Shown piece after piece: positions 61,549 through 64,000 of a stretch of 64,000 bases of DNA. This stretch comes from Cardiobacterium sp. Marseille-Q4385 (lineage in GTDB: Bacteria; Pseudomonadota; Gammaproteobacteria; Cardiobacteriales; Cardiobacteriaceae). The translations under genes and the position numbers were made by a program. The notes under the pieces are model-generated. The model worked only from the letters and a program-made list of their open reading frames with translations. It was not told the origin of the DNA and ran no database searches. The stretch is taken from assembly GCF_916618745.1 (NCBI RefSeq), contig NZ_OU745373.1:1626501-1690500 (forward strand). Reading direction: 5' to 3'. Within the stretch, counting starts at the first letter, position 1; the number at the start of each line of letters is the position of its first letter.

Positions 61549-62951
61549 GTGGTCGCGCCCGCCGCAACGGTTCTATCCCTGCCCTGTGGCGGCACTCGCG
61601 CAATTACCGCCGCTTCGGCTACATCATCCTCACCTTCGCCTTCCTTCTCCTCCTGCTTCACTACGACAAGCCGGCGACGCAAACCGCGGCAGCGGGCAAC
61701 CCGCAAACGACCACCGCCCATTATCAGCCACCCGCCGCCGTGCCACCTGTCGCCCGTGCCGCCCCCTTGCCTGCGGCGACCCATATCGCCTCTGCTGCGA
61801 CGCTAACCGCCATGCCGCCGCCAACGGGCACTGCGACCACGGCGGCGGCAGCGGGCAACAACGCCGCGCAGCCCCCGAAAGCGTTGGTCGCGCCGGAGCT
61901 GGGCGAACTAGCGAAATATCGTCCCCTGCACGATTCCTGGGGTGAACGACTTAATCCTGATGGCACTATTCCGGCGGATGGTTTCGATGCCTACTACATC
62001 GATACCAACGAACCTTCCCGGGTCCATTTCCGCAGCCACAGCAGCTATCCCGCCACTTGGGGGGGGAGCAGCGGCCAGGGTCTGCCTAGCGAGCGCCTCG
62101 GCATCTATTGGGTCGGACAACTGCATGTGCCGAAGACGGCGCGTTACCAATTCGCCCTGCACCAGACCGAGCGTGGCCGGGTACGCATCAGCATTGATCA
62201 CCGCATCATCAAAGAAGGCGAGGGTACGGCAATGCCGGAGATTGAATTGCGCCAGGGGGTGCATATCGTGGAAGTCGAATACCTCAACAACCATGCCGAT
62301 GGCTACACCTTCTACCTCGCCCTGCAAAAGAAAACCCCTGTTTATAGCGTCGACAACCTCGCCACCGCGCTGAAGGCCCTGCACCTGCCGGCCAATACCG
62401 TGGCATATGTGGCGACGACCCGGCGAGCCAAATCCGACCGCAGTGCCGAGCTGTTCATCAAGGACGACAGCCGTCCCTATATCCTGATTCTGCCCACTGG
62501 CTGGCGCGCCTGGAACATCCACGCCGGCAACAACCCGCCCCGCGCCATCGTCCGTTACCAGGAAGCGGGCGATGTCTGGGTGGAAGGCGGCGACCCACCG
62601 GTGCTGTTGTGGCAACAATTCATCTCTATGGACAAACTGCGCGACGGCGAACCGGACTGCTACTGCGCGGCAGAAAGTCGTACCCTCCAATGCGGGAACA
62701 ATGGCAACGACGATCTCGGTCTCTTTGCCGAAAATATCCGCCGCTGGACCGGCTATCCGCTGGCCGGCATTAGCTTCGGGGCGCAGGATACCCGCACTAC
62801 CGTGCCCGAAATCAGCGTGACCCCCGCCACCATCATGACAAACAGGCGGCAGCTCAAAGAAAAAACTGCTGACATGCGCCGCGCTTGCAGCCTTGTGCGC
62901 AGCAAAGGGCGGCTGGATTTCAACACCCTGATGAAAGGAGACAAGACATGA
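61545..62951 (+). CDS. Membrane-anchored protein with PA14-like domain (long form, copy 2)
   Basis: The 468-residue product starts with LWRHSRNYRRFGYIILTFAF: the WRHS/RRxxY motif and then the anchor. A Pro/Ala/Thr-rich linker (about residues 45-115) precedes DSWGERLNPDGTIPADGFDA and a PA14-like core (LGIYWVGQLHVPKTARYQFA, VRISIDHRIIKEG, GVHIVEVEYLNN). The last part has RPYILILPTGWRAWNIHAGN and the Cys cluster CYCAAESRTLQC. The ATG overlaps the end of the broken AAA+ gene by 4 bp, so translation was probably coupled to it. Confidence 0.78.
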   Translation: MSGRARRNGSIPALWRHSRNYRRFGYIILTFAFLLLLLHYDKPATQTAAAGNPQTTTAHYQPPAAVPPVARAAPLPAATHIASAATLTAMPPPTGTATTAAAAGNNAAQPPKALVAPELGELAKYRPLHDSWGERLNPDGTIPADGFDAYYIDTNEPSRVHFRSHSSYPATWGGSSGQGLPSERLGIYWVGQLHVPKTARYQFALHQTERGRVRISIDHRIIKEGEGTAMPEIELRQGVHIVEVEYLNNHADGYTFYLALQKKTPVYSVDNLATALKALHLPANTVAYVATTRRAKSDRSAELFIKDDSRPYILILPTGWRAWNIHAGNNPPRAIVRYQEAGDVWVEGGDPPVLLWQQFISMDKLRDGEPDCYCAAESRTLQCGNNGNDDLGLFAENIRRWTGYPLAGISFGAQDTRTTVPEISVTPATIMTNRRQLKEKTADMRRACSLVRSKGRLDFNTLMKGDKT

Positions 62952-64000
62952 AACGCGACAACCCAGGCTCGCTGTGGCAACAGTCGCGCAATTTCCGCCG
63001 CTTGGGCTATATCGTCTTCTGTCTCGCTTTGCTCCTCCTGAGCAGCCGATTTTTTACGTCGGGACAACATGCGCCTGTATCTTCTACTTCGCCGCCGGCC
63101 CAATACCAAGCTGCTGCTGGCAATTTGGCACCAGCAGCTGTGCCGCCTGCCAGCGTACCGCTGGCGGCTGCGACCATCAGCGAACAGCCTTTGGAACTGC
63201 CTCCGAATGCGAAAGGGTTGGGCACGGCGGAGACAGGAAACGTCCCGCCCCATCTGCCCACCCTGCAAAACATCGTCGCCAGCGCAGATCTGGGCGAGCT
63301 GGCGCAATACCCCCCGCTGCAAGACCCCTGGGGCGACACACTCAACCCCGGTGGAGGCGTGCCGGACCGGGGGTATGACACCTACTACCTCGATGCCAAC
63401 GAACCGGCCCGACCATACCTGCGGCGCAACCACCCGTTTCCGGCCATCTGGCACAACCAATCCAGCTACCTCAACATCCCCAGCGAAAACTTCGCCGTTT
63501 ATTGGATCGGGCGGCTGGAAGTGCCGCAAACAGCCCGCTACCAGTTCGGCGTGGTGCAACGCGGCCAGGGACAGGCACGTGTCAGCATTGACCGCCGCGT
63601 CATCAAAAAAAGCGACGATGCCGGCATCCCGGACATCGAACTGCGCCGGGGTTCCCACATCGTCGAAATCGAATTCCTGAACAACGAAGCGGCGCAAATC
63701 GGTTTCTACCTGACCACCCGCCCGACCATGCCGCTTTACACCGCGCAAAACCTCGCCGATGCGCTGAAGGCCCTCAATCTGCCCGCCGACACCGTGGTAT
63801 ATGCCGCCATCACCGAATACGTGGACATCAACAGCCGCAGCGAACTGCACATCAGCGCTGACCAGCGGCCCTACATCCTGTTCTTGCCTGTCGGCCCGCG
63901 CAACTGGGATATCCGCACGGATAACAACCCGCCGCAAGCCGTTATCCTCTATCACAAACCCTCCACGATCCAGATAGACGGCAAAGAACCGCCGCTGCTG
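62948..64000 (+). CDS. Membrane-anchored protein with PA14-like domain (long form, copy 3; runs off the right edge)
   Basis: The visible 351 residues start with LWQQSRNFRRLGYIVFCLAL, the same N-terminal motif with WQQS for WRHS. After a Pro/Ala-rich linker come DPWGDTLNPGGGVPDRGYDT and a PA14-like core (FAVYWIGRLEVPQTARYQFG, ARVSIDRRVIKK, GSHIVEIEFLNN), then RPYILFLPVGPRNWDIRTDN. It is close to the protein at 61545, whose stop overlaps its start by 4 bp. The Cys cluster would lie past the window end. Confidence 0.78.
   Translation, partial: MKRDNPGSLWQQSRNFRRLGYIVFCLALLLLSSRFFTSGQHAPVSSTSPPAQYQAAAGNLAPAAVPPASVPLAAATISEQPLELPPNAKGLGTAETGNVPPHLPTLQNIVASADLGELAQYPPLQDPWGDTLNPGGGVPDRGYDTYYLDANEPARPYLRRNHPFPAIWHNQSSYLNIPSENFAVYWIGRLEVPQTARYQFGVVQRGQGQARVSIDRRVIKKSDDAGIPDIELRRGSHIVEIEFLNNEAAQIGFYLTTRPTMPLYTAQNLADALKALNLPADTVVYAAITEYVDINSRSELHISADQRPYILFLPVGPRNWDIRTDNNPPQAVILYHKPSTIQIDGKEPPLL

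Overview
The window looks like chromosome from a gammaproteobacterium of the Cardiobacteriaceae, most likely Cardiobacterium. This is inferred from gene content: GC-rich housekeeping genes of gammaproteobacterial type, a mevalonate-pathway decarboxylase, and tandem type IV pilin genes behind sigma-54-like promoters as in Dichelobacter. No 16S rRNA gene is present to confirm it.

Layout. 1-5.7 kb (minus strand): a type III-B CRISPR effector operon, cmr1-cmr2(cas10)-cmr3-cmr4-cmr5-cmr6, with cmr6 running off the left edge. A 108-bp element that looks like a Neisseria Correia repeat sits between cmr3 and cmr4 and supplies the cmr3 stop codon. 5.9-7.3 kb: an RhlE-type helicase. 7.5-11.5 kb: a polytopic membrane protein and an SsuABC-like ABC importer. 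11.5-18.9 kb: a tandem repeat, a TPR protein, recA-recX, alaS with an unusual insertion, lysC and acpS. 19-28.5 kb: a porin, a BON lipoprotein, ilvD, ubiK, a dihaem cytochrome c, kdsB-uvrC-pgsA-rnt and a DUF2167-like gene. 28.6-31 kb: nrdG-nrdD behind two probable NrdR boxes. 31-37 kb: a repeat-filled gap, mvaD, sdhE, a divergent ygfZ, zapG, a META-type lipoprotein, an RNA ligase/HD-Pnk RNA-repair pair, a second Correia-like element and tRNA-Ser(GGA). 37-41 kb: rpsO-pnp and a SLC13 carboxylate transporter.

41.6-51.9 kb is the first accessory region. It has three pilin genes, then a TfpZ/FimB-like pilin accessory protein flanked by two giant paralogues (1271 and 1253 aa). Each giant joins a PAP2/Aur1-like phosphotransferase domain, a transmembrane bundle and a spermidine-synthase-like domain that lacks the usual catalytic signature. 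I infer a lipid-linked or polyamine-like modification system acting on pilin or another envelope substrate. 52-53.6 kb is a graveyard: an MltB fragment joined to a second TfpZ remnant, itself split by an IS5-family element.

53.9-56 kb: miaA and nnrS (with an FNR-like site). 56.2-64 kb is the second accessory region. It holds two interleaved families of membrane-anchored envelope proteins: three proteins with a WDD-x3-DGD domain, and four proteins with a PA14-like fold that all start with the same WRHS/RRxxY motif before a membrane anchor. A membrane-linked ClpB-type AAA+ ATPase gene lies among them and is broken by one stop and about three frameshifts. I know of no name for this locus; with the PAP2/synthase locus it is the best candidate here for an undescribed system.
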